Source: Bdellovibrionaceae bacterium UBA2316
GTDB lineage: Bacteria > Bdellovibrionota > Bdellovibrionia > Bdellovibrionales > Bdellovibrionaceae
DNA: 43,224 nucleotides
Reading direction: 5' to 3'
NCBI GenBank assembly: GCA_002345205.1
Contig: DDVI01000086.1
Coordinates: 47,497 to 90,720, forward strand
The first letter of the stretch is position 1; the number at the start of each line of letters is the position of its first letter. This document shows, one piece after another, positions 25,709 to 34,133 of this stretch. A program made the translations under genes and the position numbers. The notes below the pieces were generated by a model. That model was not told the DNA's origin and did no database searches. It saw nothing but the letters and a program-made list of their open reading frames with translations.

Positions 25709-25978
25709 ATGAAGGCAAAAGTAACTATCAATTCTGTTGAATACGAAGTGAATACAGATCCCGCAGAAACCATACTTGAGTCGTGTTTACGTGCGCAAAT
25801 TGGCCCTTCTTATTCTTGCCTCGAAGGCGTGTGTTCCTTTTGCGAAGCGGAAGTTAGCGAAGGTGAAGTAAAAGTTAATCAAGGCTATGAAACTGATTTA
25901 CATCCAAAAACAGTAAAGACATGTCAGACGTTTCCTGTATCAAAGACTGTAAAATTAAAATATTTAAAAAACACTTGA
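25709..25978 (+). CDS. Plant-type [2Fe-2S] ferredoxin
   Basis: The 89-residue protein has the cluster ligands Cys37-x4-Cys42-x2-Cys45 (SCLEGVCSFC) and Cys72 (KTCQT), as in plant-type [2Fe-2S] ferredoxins, and it transfers single electrons in the cytoplasm. AAGG lies 7 nt before the ATG. It is 13 nt after the previous gene. Radical SAM enzymes need a low-potential electron donor, so service to the divergent maturase is possible. Such ferredoxins also serve oxygenases. Confidence 0.92.
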   Translation: MKAKVTINSVEYEVNTDPAETILESCLRAQIGPSYSCLEGVCSFCEAEVSEGEVKVNQGYETDLHPKTVKTCQTFPVSKTVKLKYLKNT

Positions 25979-26009
25979 TGCATAAAATACTCCGTGAAAC
26001 CCTTTATGT

Positions 26010-26981
26010 ATGTCACTTTATGTTAAATTTTGGGGAGTTAGAGGATCACTACCTTCGAGTATGACGCCGCAAGGCTGGACCTCACATATCCAAAATATTC
26101 TATCCGAATATGATTCTAAAAAATCGAATACGGCATCGCAATTTTTAGCATCAAAAAAATTACATGAAGTTGGCGGTTACGGAACTGGAACTACCTGTGT
26201 TGAAGTAAAATCAGCAAAAACACAATTGATCATCGATGGCGGCACTGGTATTCGCAATTTCAGTGAAAAAATTATGTCAGGAACATCTGGTCATGTGAAA
26301 GGACCTTATCATATTTACATGACTCATTTTCACTGGGATCACGTTATGGGATTGCCGTTCTTTACTCCTCATTTTATCTCTGGCACACAAATTCACTACT
26401 ACGGCGTACAAAAAGACATTGAAACACTCATTCGTGGTATCTTTAAACGCCCATATTTTCCGGTGGCGTTCGAGCAGTTAGCGGCTAAAATTCATTTCCA
26501 TATTCTTGAACCACGTCAGCCTTATCAAATCGGCGACATGACTATTACACCTTACTTACTAGATCATCCAGATCCTTGCTGGGGGTTAAAAGTTGAAGCG
26601 GCCGGAAAATGTTATTCGCATTGCGTGGACACTGAAGGTACGCGCGTAAGCCGCGAAGAACTTGGCCCCGATTTACATTTATACGAGAAAGTAGATTTAA
26701 TGTATTTTGATGCTCAGTACACGTTTCCTGAATTGGCTGAAAAAGCAAACTGGGGCCATAGCGCTGCTCAAATTGGCCTTGATTTAGCGTTCCGTGAAGG
26801 CATCAAGAAAGTATTGTTTGCCCATCACGATCCCGGCGCTACAATCGAACAGATTCAGTCAATCAAAGACCAAACTCTTGAGTACTTCCAATGGCGCTTA
26901 GATCACGCAAAAGAATGCAATGAAGAAATTCCTGCCTGTGAATGGGATTTCGCTTATGAAGGCCTGGAAATTAAACTATAA
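26010..26981 (+). CDS. MBL-fold metallo-hydrolase
   Basis: The 323-residue protein has the metallo-beta-lactamase-fold metal motif HFHWDH (106-111), the upstream IIDGGTGIRNF strand and later histidines (LDHPDPCWGL, LFAHHDPG). It resembles the PhnP/RNase Z-like phosphodiesterase branch (WGVRGSLPSS at the N-terminus, GGYGTGTTCVEV). Substrate unknown; a phosphodiester is likely. No strong ribosome site is seen before the ATG. The 31-nt gap from the ferredoxin suggests the same transcript. Confidence 0.88.
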   Translation: MSLYVKFWGVRGSLPSSMTPQGWTSHIQNILSEYDSKKSNTASQFLASKKLHEVGGYGTGTTCVEVKSAKTQLIIDGGTGIRNFSEKIMSGTSGHVKGPYHIYMTHFHWDHVMGLPFFTPHFISGTQIHYYGVQKDIETLIRGIFKRPYFPVAFEQLAAKIHFHILEPRQPYQIGDMTITPYLLDHPDPCWGLKVEAAGKCYSHCVDTEGTRVSREELGPDLHLYEKVDLMYFDAQYTFPELAEKANWGHSAAQIGLDLAFREGIKKVLFAHHDPGATIEQIQSIKDQTLEYFQWRLDHAKECNEEIPACEWDFAYEGLEIKL

Positions 26982-26990
26982 AGGTGACTC

Positions 26991-27563
26991 GTGACTGGGT
27001 ATTTTTCTAAATGTGTCTTACTTTGCTTTTTCGTTTCCACATTTGCTAATGCGACGGCACTACTTGGTTTAGACTACATATTATTCACAGATAAAAGCAC
27101 GGTTGAAACGACCACTTCGGCGACATCCGCAAAATCGATGTACGTGTTTAATATAGGCTTCACGATAAATCAAAAAAAATCGGTTTACTTAGGATGGTCA
27201 CTTTACAATGTGACTTCAAAAGATGAAGTAAATGAGCAAAAGTCAAACTACTCTACCCAAGATATGGGACCAAGTTTACGTTATGAATTCGGTCGCGGTG
27301 GACTATATTACATAAATTTTATTTACGGCATTCGAACTACAACAAATTACGATTCAGGCGGTACTGTTGAACAATGGTTAGGAACAAATTACCTTCTACA
27401 ACTAGGGGTTTCCCCAGAAGTTGCTGAGAATTTTCAAGTTAGCTTCACCTTCAATTATTTTAGCGGCAGCGCCGCTAAAAAACTGGTTTCCGATGTGCAA
27501 ACAAGCGTTAGTTATTCGAAAGCCTTCATGACACCTACAGTAGGCTTCAACTACAAATGGTAA
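26991..27563 (+). CDS. Predicted outer-membrane beta-barrel protein
   Basis: The GTG start has AAGG 6 nt upstream. The 190-residue protein has a signal peptide (about 1-22, ending FANA). Alternating hydrophobic strands such as SVYLGWSLYNV, GGLYYINFIYGIRTT and FQVSFTFNYFSGS follow, with a C-terminal aromatic residue (VGFNYKW), as in small outer-membrane barrels. No named family is recognised. Confidence 0.75.
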   Translation: MTGYFSKCVLLCFFVSTFANATALLGLDYILFTDKSTVETTTSATSAKSMYVFNIGFTINQKKSVYLGWSLYNVTSKDEVNEQKSNYSTQDMGPSLRYEFGRGGLYYINFIYGIRTTTNYDSGGTVEQWLGTNYLLQLGVSPEVAENFQVSFTFNYFSGSAAKKLVSDVQTSVSYSKAFMTPTVGFNYKW

Positions 27564-27705
27564 TTGATACACTATAGAAATGTTTTAAGCAAAATCGTCC
27601 TAATTTGAGATTCCACATTCTTTCCAAACTTCTTTGCCATAATGACTTCAGTTCCGGACTTGCTTGCAGAATAAGAGTAGCTGATTCTAAATAGGAAAGA
27701 AAAAT

Positions 27706-28374
27706 ATGCATTTACTAATTGTAGAAGATGATCCAATTATAGCACGCGGCCTTCAGGTATTTCTTGAGTCTGCCAACTTTAAAGTGTCTCATGCGAGTAC
27801 GCTTAAACTTGCTTTTGAATTATTCGAAACGGAAAAATTCAATCTTGCGGTTTTAGACCTAGGACTGACCGACGGTTCTGGTTTAACATTTTTAGCTCAT
27901 GTTCGCGACTCGGGATCATCGCTCCCAATTACTATTCTTACTGCCAAAACGGATGAAGATTCTGTCGTTGAAGGATTACAAAAAGGCGCTAACGACTATA
28001 TGAAAAAACCTTTTAGTAATCGTGAGCTGCATGCCCGAATTAATTCGGTACTTAGAGTTCCTCCCCCATCCGAAAATACGATTAACTTTGGAGAGCTACA
28101 AATATTAAAAGATCAACGTATCGTGAAAATCAAAGACAAAATTGTAGAATTAAATCGTCGTGAATTCGACCTACTTTGCCTTCTATGCTACAAACCAGAT
28201 ACGATTTTAACTCGTGAACGAATTCTTACCGTTTTAGATAAAGAAGGCGAAATCTTCGACCGCACAATTGACTCACACATTAGTCATTTACGATCTAAGT
28301 TAAGACAAGCTGGGGCTGAGAGAATAAAAATATCGTCGGTATACGGCGTCGGGTATCGATTGGAGAAAGTGTGA
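27706..28374 (+). CDS. OmpR-family response regulator
   Basis: The 222-residue protein has a receiver domain (1-115) with acidic pocket EDD (7-9), phospho-acceptor Asp51 and a KKP loop. A C-terminal winged helix (about 125-220) with LNRREFDLLCLLC and SHISHLRSKL is typical of OmpR/PhoB DNA-binding. AGGA lies 8 nt upstream. The stop overlaps the kinase start as GTGA, so the pair is translationally coupled. Confidence 0.96.
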   Translation: MHLLIVEDDPIIARGLQVFLESANFKVSHASTLKLAFELFETEKFNLAVLDLGLTDGSGLTFLAHVRDSGSSLPITILTAKTDEDSVVEGLQKGANDYMKKPFSNRELHARINSVLRVPPPSENTINFGELQILKDQRIVKIKDKIVELNRREFDLLCLLCYKPDTILTRERILTVLDKEGEIFDRTIDSHISHLRSKLRQAGAERIKISSVYGVGYRLEKV

Positions 28375-29912
28375 TTAAAACTCGTATTTTTCAGAAATAC
28401 TTTTTAATGGCATCGTCCCTGATACTTTTATTCGTCGTATTGGGTGTAGCTTTTAATAATTACATGATGGAACTCACGCGTCCCCAAAAACGCGAATCAA
28501 TACCCCCAATATTTATAGCCAAAATCGTAGACAGATTGAACCCTAATGACAAGGTTAAGTCCCTAGAAGAATTGCAATCATGGCAACGAGGACCGATAGG
28601 TCCTCGTTTAGCATTGGTAACCGAAGATGGCACGTGTCTGTATCCAAAAAACTGCAAACTAGAGTTCGACTGGAAATCATTAGTACTACCAAAAAACATT
28701 TATGATTTTATTTCAGTAAAAAATAAAAGTGAACCTTCACTGCGCCCCCCTCGATTTGGATTTTTTCCGCCTCTGGGAGGTGGACCGGCTGGAGGTGGGC
28801 CAGGCGGGCCAGATGGTCCTCCGCCAGGCCCCCCGCCGATGATGCAAATTGAGACTGTCATTATCAAACTAAATAATCCACAACCGTTGTTTCTTGTTGC
28901 ATTACCAGGTCAATTGCCGCCGATGCCTCCGGGGGGAAACTATGGTCATCTTCTAGGTATTGGATCACTGGTCGTATCACTTCTTTTGGGTATTGGCTTC
29001 ACAATTGCCATTATTTACTCCTCAATGAAAAAGGGTGTGTCCGAAGCCGACAAAGTGATTTCCGAAATTAAAAGCGGAAACTTGAAGTCGAGATTCCAGG
29101 TTAAGCGTAAGGACGAGTTCGGCCAAGCCATGCAAAGATTTAATACTATGGCCGATGAAATTGAAAAACTGGTTCATGGGTTGAAAACTTCAGAACAAGC
29201 ACGTACTAAAGTTCTACAGGAACTAGCGCATGATTTACGAACACCGCTAGCATCCCTACGAAACTTAGTAGACACACTTCATTCTAGTATGGATCGCCTT
29301 GATCGAAGTACTCGCGATGAACTACTCACGCTATCTTCGAAAGAAATCGATTATTTCGAACGATTAGTTGAAGACTTATTGTTCCTGGCGCAGTTAACGG
29401 AACCCGATTATGCCGATCACCCAACCACCTTCAATTTGCCAGAGACTATTTTAGATGTAGCTGAAGATTGCCTATTCATGTCGTCCCAGAAGGGTAAGAA
29501 AATTGAACTCGTCGAAAACTTAAAAAATCAAACTCAGATGTTCCCCGGAGATCAACATCCAATCAAACGCTTAGTGCGAAATGCCGTAGAGAACGCATTT
29601 TCGTTTGCAAAATCTAAGGTCACAGTACAGCTGCACGTCTTAGACAATCAAATGATTCGTTTAACTATTGCGGATGACGGTCCCGGATTTAAACCAAATG
29701 ATCTAAATAGTTTTGGTCAACGTAACGTTAGTCGAAAACTCAACACTGACTCTAACGGACGAGTTTCATTAGGACTTGGTTCCGTGGTGATAAAAACAAT
29801 TTGCGATGTCTACCACGGAACACTTTCTATAAAAAATTTAAAAGACAGTACAGGGAACATTCTGGGTGCAGAAATAAGAATAGAACTCCCATATAAGCTT
29901 ACTTCGACTTAG
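28371..29912 (+). CDS. Sensor histidine kinase with a Pro/Gly-rich periplasmic segment
   Basis: The 513-residue kinase starts with GTG overlapping the regulator stop. It has a membrane segment at about 12-32, a periplasmic domain (33-190), and a second membrane segment (about 193-218). A HAMP-like linker, a HisKA domain with His287 in LAHDLRTPLASL and a HATPase domain with NAVENAFSFAK, DDGPGF and LGLGSVV follow. Within the sensor, residues 126-157 are nearly all Pro and Gly, and residues 182-189 repeat the theme. Such low-complexity sensors resemble those of some metal or envelope-stress kinases, but the stimulus is unknown. Its 3' end overlaps the convergent gene by 14 nt. Confidence 0.94.
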   Translation: MIKTRIFQKYFLMASSLILLFVVLGVAFNNYMMELTRPQKRESIPPIFIAKIVDRLNPNDKVKSLEELQSWQRGPIGPRLALVTEDGTCLYPKNCKLEFDWKSLVLPKNIYDFISVKNKSEPSLRPPRFGFFPPLGGGPAGGGPGGPDGPPPGPPPMMQIETVIIKLNNPQPLFLVALPGQLPPMPPGGNYGHLLGIGSLVVSLLLGIGFTIAIIYSSMKKGVSEADKVISEIKSGNLKSRFQVKRKDEFGQAMQRFNTMADEIEKLVHGLKTSEQARTKVLQELAHDLRTPLASLRNLVDTLHSSMDRLDRSTRDELLTLSSKEIDYFERLVEDLLFLAQLTEPDYADHPTTFNLPETILDVAEDCLFMSSQKGKKIELVENLKNQTQMFPGDQHPIKRLVRNAVENAFSFAKSKVTVQLHVLDNQMIRLTIADDGPGFKPNDLNSFGQRNVSRKLNTDSNGRVSLGLGSVVIKTICDVYHGTLSIKNLKDSTGNILGAEIRIELPYKLTST

Positions 29913-30723
29913 AAATAGTTCTGTTTTCCGTAACTGGACACAGCTGAATCCCTATTTGGAAAACTTCACTGCGTTCACCTGTTTCCATAAGACGCATAAT
30001 TTTATCAGAGAAATCTCTAATTAGCTTTTTAACTTTCGGTATGTGACGAGGATCAACCGCCATAACTGTCGATTGATATTCCCTCAAAGCTAATGGAGCT
30101 GAATCTAGCATTGCAGATGCACGTGCGAGGTAAGCCCGATGTGCATCGCAAATATGCTCTGAGGCAAGTTCATTGCTAGTTTCCAACTCAAAATATTTTA
30201 ATCTCAGCGCCCCGTCTTCATAGGAAAGAAGATTAAGAATTCGAAGTGTGTCAATGACATGATTAACCTTCTCAACAGATACGTTTAGGCGAGATGCAAT
30301 CCATTGAGGATCGTTTGAAAAATCAACAGTATCAACCAAAGCCAAGAAATCATAGTAAATCGGATCGGATATCATTGAAAACTCAGAACTACTTAACAAA
30401 CGTCTATTTAAATGTTTCTGTTTTCGACTACCATATTCCATTGCCGTTCTCTCTAAATCTGCCTTTAGTGGCTCAGCAAGAGATAATTTGGTCGCAATTT
30501 TATCACTCGCTACAGGAGTAATCTTACGTTTATTGTTCACGTACTCACTCATTCGACTAGTTGGAATATCTACATAGCGAGAAAAATCTTTAAAGGTCGC
30601 ATCTACATACGACACCCTAAATTGTTCGTAGATCTTTTTTAAAACATGGCCTTGCGTCACTTTCATATGGAAAATCGTATGCTGAAGAGCAAGGTTTGCA
30701 AAGACAAACTCCAGCAGTTTCAT
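29899..30723 (-). CDS. TIGR02147-family (DUF4423) regulatory protein
   Basis: The 274-residue protein has an N-terminal helix-turn-helix-like part (FKDFSRYVDIPTSRMSEYVNNKRKITP) followed by the DUF4423 region (PIYYDFLALVDTVDF, RLNVSVEKVNHVIDTLRILNLL, MDSAPLALREYQSTVMAVDP-like strings). This is characteristic of a family expanded in Bdellovibrio and Fibrobacter and presumed to be transcriptional regulators. It overlaps the convergent kinase gene by 14 nt. Targets unknown. Confidence 0.88.
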   Translation of the reverse strand: MKLLEFVFANLALQHTIFHMKVTQGHVLKKIYEQFRVSYVDATFKDFSRYVDIPTSRMSEYVNNKRKITPVASDKIATKLSLAEPLKADLERTAMEYGSRKQKHLNRRLLSSSEFSMISDPIYYDFLALVDTVDFSNDPQWIASRLNVSVEKVNHVIDTLRILNLLSYEDGALRLKYFELETSNELASEHICDAHRAYLARASAMLDSAPLALREYQSTVMAVDPRHIPKVKKLIRDFSDKIMRLMETGERSEVFQIGIQLCPVTENRTISKSK

Positions 30724-30740
30724 TTATTTAATATTAAAAT

Positions 30741-32555
30741 TTATTTCGTTAAACTTAAACCTTCACCGACTCGATACATTTTCATTGCGCAATTTCTTGA
30801 ATAGCACAGAGTATTTGTCCCGGGATAACCACCATCCAAAAATTCTGCGCCACATGTTGATGACTCAATTACTCTCATCGCTGAAACCGTAAAATTTGGA
30901 TCGATCACGCGCGGATCAGGCCATGGACTACCACCGGCAATAATAATTCCGCCTACGCTATATACTCCGTTTACAGGTCGACTAAAAGGTTTGTAACTAC
31001 CTGAACATCGAACGGGAATAGCAATAGAATCATAGCTTGCCATCACTTCCCATTTTTTGACTTTGTATTTACATAAGTTGTCAGTGGTATCTAACGTCTG
31101 ATCGACTTGACATGCGCATGTATTTCCAAACGCACTGAAGCTTGAATTACAACTTACGAGCGTGCAAGCACCGTAACTTGTGCCATTCCAAACACTGACA
31201 CCTGTACCATTCGCAATTCCGCAACTCATCGAATTATTTACACACGAATTGCCTTGCAGATGTTGAGTCTTCGGACACGCACACGACATACCTTGTTTTT
31301 CAAATCCCGTATTACATGAAATTGGCATACAATCCGACCAACGATCGGCCATCCAAGTTTGCTGACCAATGCCAAATGCAATTGCACACTCTCGCACCGT
31401 ATTGACTTCGCACATACCATTCTTAATGCTTTCATTGTTTGCACAGCCAAAAGCAATTGTCGCATCCGACGATGTCGCTTCACCAAAAATGTTTTTAGCT
31501 ACGACCTTAACAACAAATTGTTTAGCCTCTGCGGGTGACGGCAAAGTGTAATCAGCCGCAGCACCTGAAACTCTCTGACCGTTGACGTACCATTCGTAAG
31601 TGGGCGTAGGTGTTCCCGATGCCAAAACTGAAAGTTTAACACCATTTTTGAAATCTTTCGAAATCAAATTCGATACCATTTTTGTAAATGTAGGTGCGGA
31701 ATGTGGCTTTTGATCGATTAGCTTAAATCCCAACGCCAGAGGCTCAACCAATTTAACGTTGCGGCCACCGGTGAATTTAATAGTGAAATTCTTGTCCAAC
31801 ATATAGTCCTGAAATGGTAAAGTAAGAATAGAAAAACTAACGAACCGATGTCCCACCGAAATAGAAATTGTTCCGTTTGTTGCAGGAAAAAGTTTTAAAT
31901 CATTCGGCGTAGAGCCACCCAAAATTTCCCAATCAATCGTAGCATCAGCATCGGCACTAGTTAAAAGAACGACGCTTCCTTTTAACGAACTACTTGCCGT
32001 GACTTGGTCATCAAGTGTAATCGAAGCCGCGCCGTCTGCGTTGGTTTCCGGAATAATATATACGTTAAATGATTTAGATGAAACGAATGCTAGTTTTTCA
32101 TCAGACACACTCACTTCAAACTCATTTTTTTGATTCTTGTAGTTAGATAACGTTATTGCTGGCAATGAAAACTCGACGGAATCCAAACCCGCCTCGACTG
32201 AATGTTTAGTTACTATTTGCTTTCGCTCAACAAACTCTAGAGCTAACTCATTCAAAGGCTTAAGTACTATATCTATAGATCGTTCTAGTTTTTGATTTAA
32301 TTTAAAAGATACTTTCGAGCTCTTACCCTCAACGGCAATCATAGGAACTACAGTAACTTCGGCTCTTTTTATCGCTTCCTCTATAGATTTGGAGCCATTT
32401 TCTGTACTGTCAGTAATATCTGTACCTTCAGGCTCCTGATAACCTGAATTCACCGACGATATTGTAACCAATTGCTGGCCACAGTTTTGAAAAGACAGCA
32501 GCAATAGAATTGAAACAATAGAAATAAACGCGATTTTGGACTTTTGAACGCTCAC
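30741..32555 (-). CDS. Surface lipoprotein with Ig-like domain and tandem Cys-rich repeats
   Basis: I start at the GTG at 32555, which has AGGGGG 8 nt upstream and gives a lipoprotein signal with Cys25 (LLSFQNC); a TTG at 32582 would add nine residues. The 604-residue protein has strand-rich N-terminal domains and an Ig/PKD-like domain (about 330-405; TYEWYVNGQRVSG). Two tandem units of about 50 residues follow (about 425-530), each with C-x-I-A-x-G, a Trp, a C-x2-[IV]-S-C-N and a C-A-C. A Cys-containing C-terminal domain ends it. It is probably exposed on the cell surface; adhesion to prey is speculation. Confidence 0.82.
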   Translation of the reverse strand: MSVQKSKIAFISIVSILLLLSFQNCGQQLVTISSVNSGYQEPEGTDITDSTENGSKSIEEAIKRAEVTVVPMIAVEGKSSKVSFKLNQKLERSIDIVLKPLNELALEFVERKQIVTKHSVEAGLDSVEFSLPAITLSNYKNQKNEFEVSVSDEKLAFVSSKSFNVYIIPETNADGAASITLDDQVTASSSLKGSVVLLTSADADATIDWEILGGSTPNDLKLFPATNGTISISVGHRFVSFSILTLPFQDYMLDKNFTIKFTGGRNVKLVEPLALGFKLIDQKPHSAPTFTKMVSNLISKDFKNGVKLSVLASGTPTPTYEWYVNGQRVSGAAADYTLPSPAEAKQFVVKVVAKNIFGEATSSDATIAFGCANNESIKNGMCEVNTVRECAIAFGIGQQTWMADRWSDCMPISCNTGFEKQGMSCACPKTQHLQGNSCVNNSMSCGIANGTGVSVWNGTSYGACTLVSCNSSFSAFGNTCACQVDQTLDTTDNLCKYKVKKWEVMASYDSIAIPVRCSGSYKPFSRPVNGVYSVGGIIIAGGSPWPDPRVIDPNFTVSAMRVIESSTCGAEFLDGGYPGTNTLCYSRNCAMKMYRVGEGLSLTK

Positions 32556-32616
32556 TGAATTTCCCCCTACATTCAGTTTCAAGCTTTCTGATGTAAAAGT
32601 AAAATGGTCGTCTCAA

Positions 32617-33045
32617 TTATCTACGTCTTCGGTCCTGATATCGCTTGCGAATGGCTTCTCGACGTTGGGGGGATAGTTTTTTATAATTTATTAAAGTATT
32701 TTTTAATTTCTCACGCTGTTTCGGAGACAATTGTTTCCAGCGCTGATAATTCTCACGAATCTTAGCTTTTCTATCTTCCGGCAGATCTTTATAACGATTC
32801 CAGTTTTTCACTAGTTGTTCCCGGCGCTCAGGGGGCAACTGTTTATACTTTTGAAAAGATGCCAATAGTGCTTTCTTTTTCTCCGGCGACAGAGATTTAA
32901 ATGTTTCCCATTTTCGTTTTAGCTCATCTTTTTGTTCGGCACTTAACGAATCCCATTTTTTCTTTTGCTCTTCAGTTTGTCCGGATACGTTTACAGCCAA
33001 TAATGGAATGATAGATAGAAGTTGAACAAATTGTCTACGTTTCAT
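32617..33045 (-). CDS. DUF3106 protein with about 20-residue repeats
   Basis: The 142-residue protein has a signal with a twin-arginine-like start (MKRRQFVQLLSI) and then about five tandem units of about 20-22 residues, each built on [YW]K-x-L-[SP]-P-E-[RK]-[RK], typical of DUF3106. The mature chain is very basic and helical. The ATG has AGGAG 6 nt upstream, inside the end of the preceding 57-residue gene. It is the last gene of the ECF-sigma operon. DUF3106 genes often sit next to ECF sigma factor genes; the function is not known. Confidence 0.88.
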   Translation of the reverse strand: MKRRQFVQLLSIIPLLAVNVSGQTEEQKKKWDSLSAEQKDELKRKWETFKSLSPEKKKALLASFQKYKQLPPERREQLVKNWNRYKDLPEDRKAKIRENYQRWKQLSPKQREKLKNTLINYKKLSPQRREAIRKRYQDRRRR

Positions 33046-33048
33046 GCT

Positions 33049-33222
33049 CTACTCCTCATCCAATATTAAATCTTCGGTTGATTCATCTGCTTTATCTGCT
33101 TTATCTGTTTTTTCTGCCTCATCCATATTTTGAACGATATCCCAGTCCTTTTCGTTCTGAATTAGGTCCATATTCATCAGTAAATCCAAATTTTTTAAAA
33201 GTTCTTTTTCATCATCATTCAT
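33049..33222 (-). CDS. Small acidic protein (57 residues) in the ECF-sigma operon
   Basis: This gene was missed by automatic calling. The ATG at 33222 has AGGTGA 4 nt upstream and starts 7 nt after the stop of the membrane protein gene. Its stop is 3 nt before the DUF3106 start. The 57-residue product is very acidic (MNDDEKELLKNLDLLMNMDL at the N-terminus) with a Lys/Ala/Asp repeat near the C-terminus. Its first 20 residues resemble the C-terminal tail of the neighbouring 118-residue protein (LL-x-NLDLL versus LANNLELL-x-x-LDLI). I infer that both tails bind the same partner. Confidence 0.78.
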   Translation of the reverse strand: MNDDEKELLKNLDLLMNMDLIQNEKDWDIVQNMDEAEKTDKADKADESTEDLILDEE

Positions 33223-33229
33223 ATATCAC

Positions 33230-33586
33230 CTACGAATTTTCCTCGTCTTCAGAATACGCTTCAATTAAATCCAACTCTTCCAACAATTCTAAATTATTAG
33301 CTAGCTCAATAGAATCCTCATCCAGATCTATCGAAGCAAACGCCTGAAGGTCCATATCTCCACCTTCATAAGAAATTTGCGGATCACTTACTTTTTTATT
33401 CAAGTACCAAAAACTAAATGCAGATAATGCTGCCGTTGAGGCAACTGGTATCCAAATCCGAAACCACCGTTTGGTCGAATTTATTTTCTTATTATCAGCT
33501 AAAACCGGGGCTACCTTAGCAAATACCACCGCATCTAATTCTGGTGGAGGATTTATCTGGAAGCTATTTTCATCACGCTTATCCAC
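33230..33586 (-). CDS. Single-pass membrane protein, putative anti-sigma factor
   Basis: The 118-residue protein has a short cytoplasmic N-terminus (1-40), one membrane segment (about 41-62) and an acidic extracytoplasmic tail ending in a leucine/aspartate-rich motif (IELANNLELLEELDLIEAY). It overlaps the ECF sigma gene by 8 nt, the usual place for an anti-sigma factor. No zinc-binding (ZAS) Cys/His motif is present. It would bind the sigma factor through the N-terminal 40 residues, by inference from position. Confidence 0.78.
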   Translation of the reverse strand: MDKRDENSFQINPPPELDAVVFAKVAPVLADNKKINSTKRWFRIWIPVASTAALSAFSFWYLNKKVSDPQISYEGGDMDLQAFASIDLDEDSIELANNLELLEELDLIEAYSEDEENS

Positions 33587-34133
33587 GATACCTCCCTTTA
33601 AATTCCTTCTCTAAGTTTTGCTTGGCTCTGTGAATTAAAACTTTCACATGATTTACTGACAACTTCATATGGTTGGCGATTTGTGAATGATCTAAGTCTT
33701 CTACCAAGAATAACACAATGGCCACCCTTTGGTTTTCTGGTAGACCATTTATAATTTGTTCTAAAATCTGATTTTTCTCTTTATCGAAATAGTTCTTTTC
33801 TGTTTCCGAACTATCAGCCTCCTGATTAAGCTCATCGTCGCTGACTTTATCTTCCCATTTATCTCGCTTAATTTGATTTAAAAATAAATTGCGTGCGATT
33901 TGAAATGACCAAGACTTAAATGAATTGCGGGCCTGGTACATATTTGCATTTTCTGAAATCTTAATCCATGTGTCTTGGTAAATATCTTGAGCCCTCATAG
34001 TTTCCCCTGTCAGGTAAACACAAAAGCCGTAAAGCGCGGCCTTGTGTTTTTTGTAGAGGGATTCAAATGCTTTCGAATCCCCTTTAGCTACCTTCTGCAG
34101 TAATTCGTAGTCTTCATCAATGTGTGAGCTCAT
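33579..34133 (-). CDS. ECF-type RNA polymerase sigma factor
   Basis: The 184-residue protein has sigma region 2 (about 24-90: FESLYKKHKAALYGFCVYLT, AQDIYQDTWIKI, FKSWSFQIARNLFLNQIKR) and region 4 (about 125-178: LPENQRVAIVLFLVEDLDHSQIA). An acidic linker lies between them and region 3 is absent, as in ECF sigmas. Its ATG directly follows the stop of the upstream lipoprotein gene, and the next gene overlaps by 8 nt. It probably controls its own operon under envelope-type signals. Confidence 0.95.
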   Translation of the reverse strand: MSSHIDEDYELLQKVAKGDSKAFESLYKKHKAALYGFCVYLTGETMRAQDIYQDTWIKISENANMYQARNSFKSWSFQIARNLFLNQIKRDKWEDKVSDDELNQEADSSETEKNYFDKEKNQILEQIINGLPENQRVAIVLFLVEDLDHSQIANHMKLSVNHVKVLIHRAKQNLEKEFKGRYRG

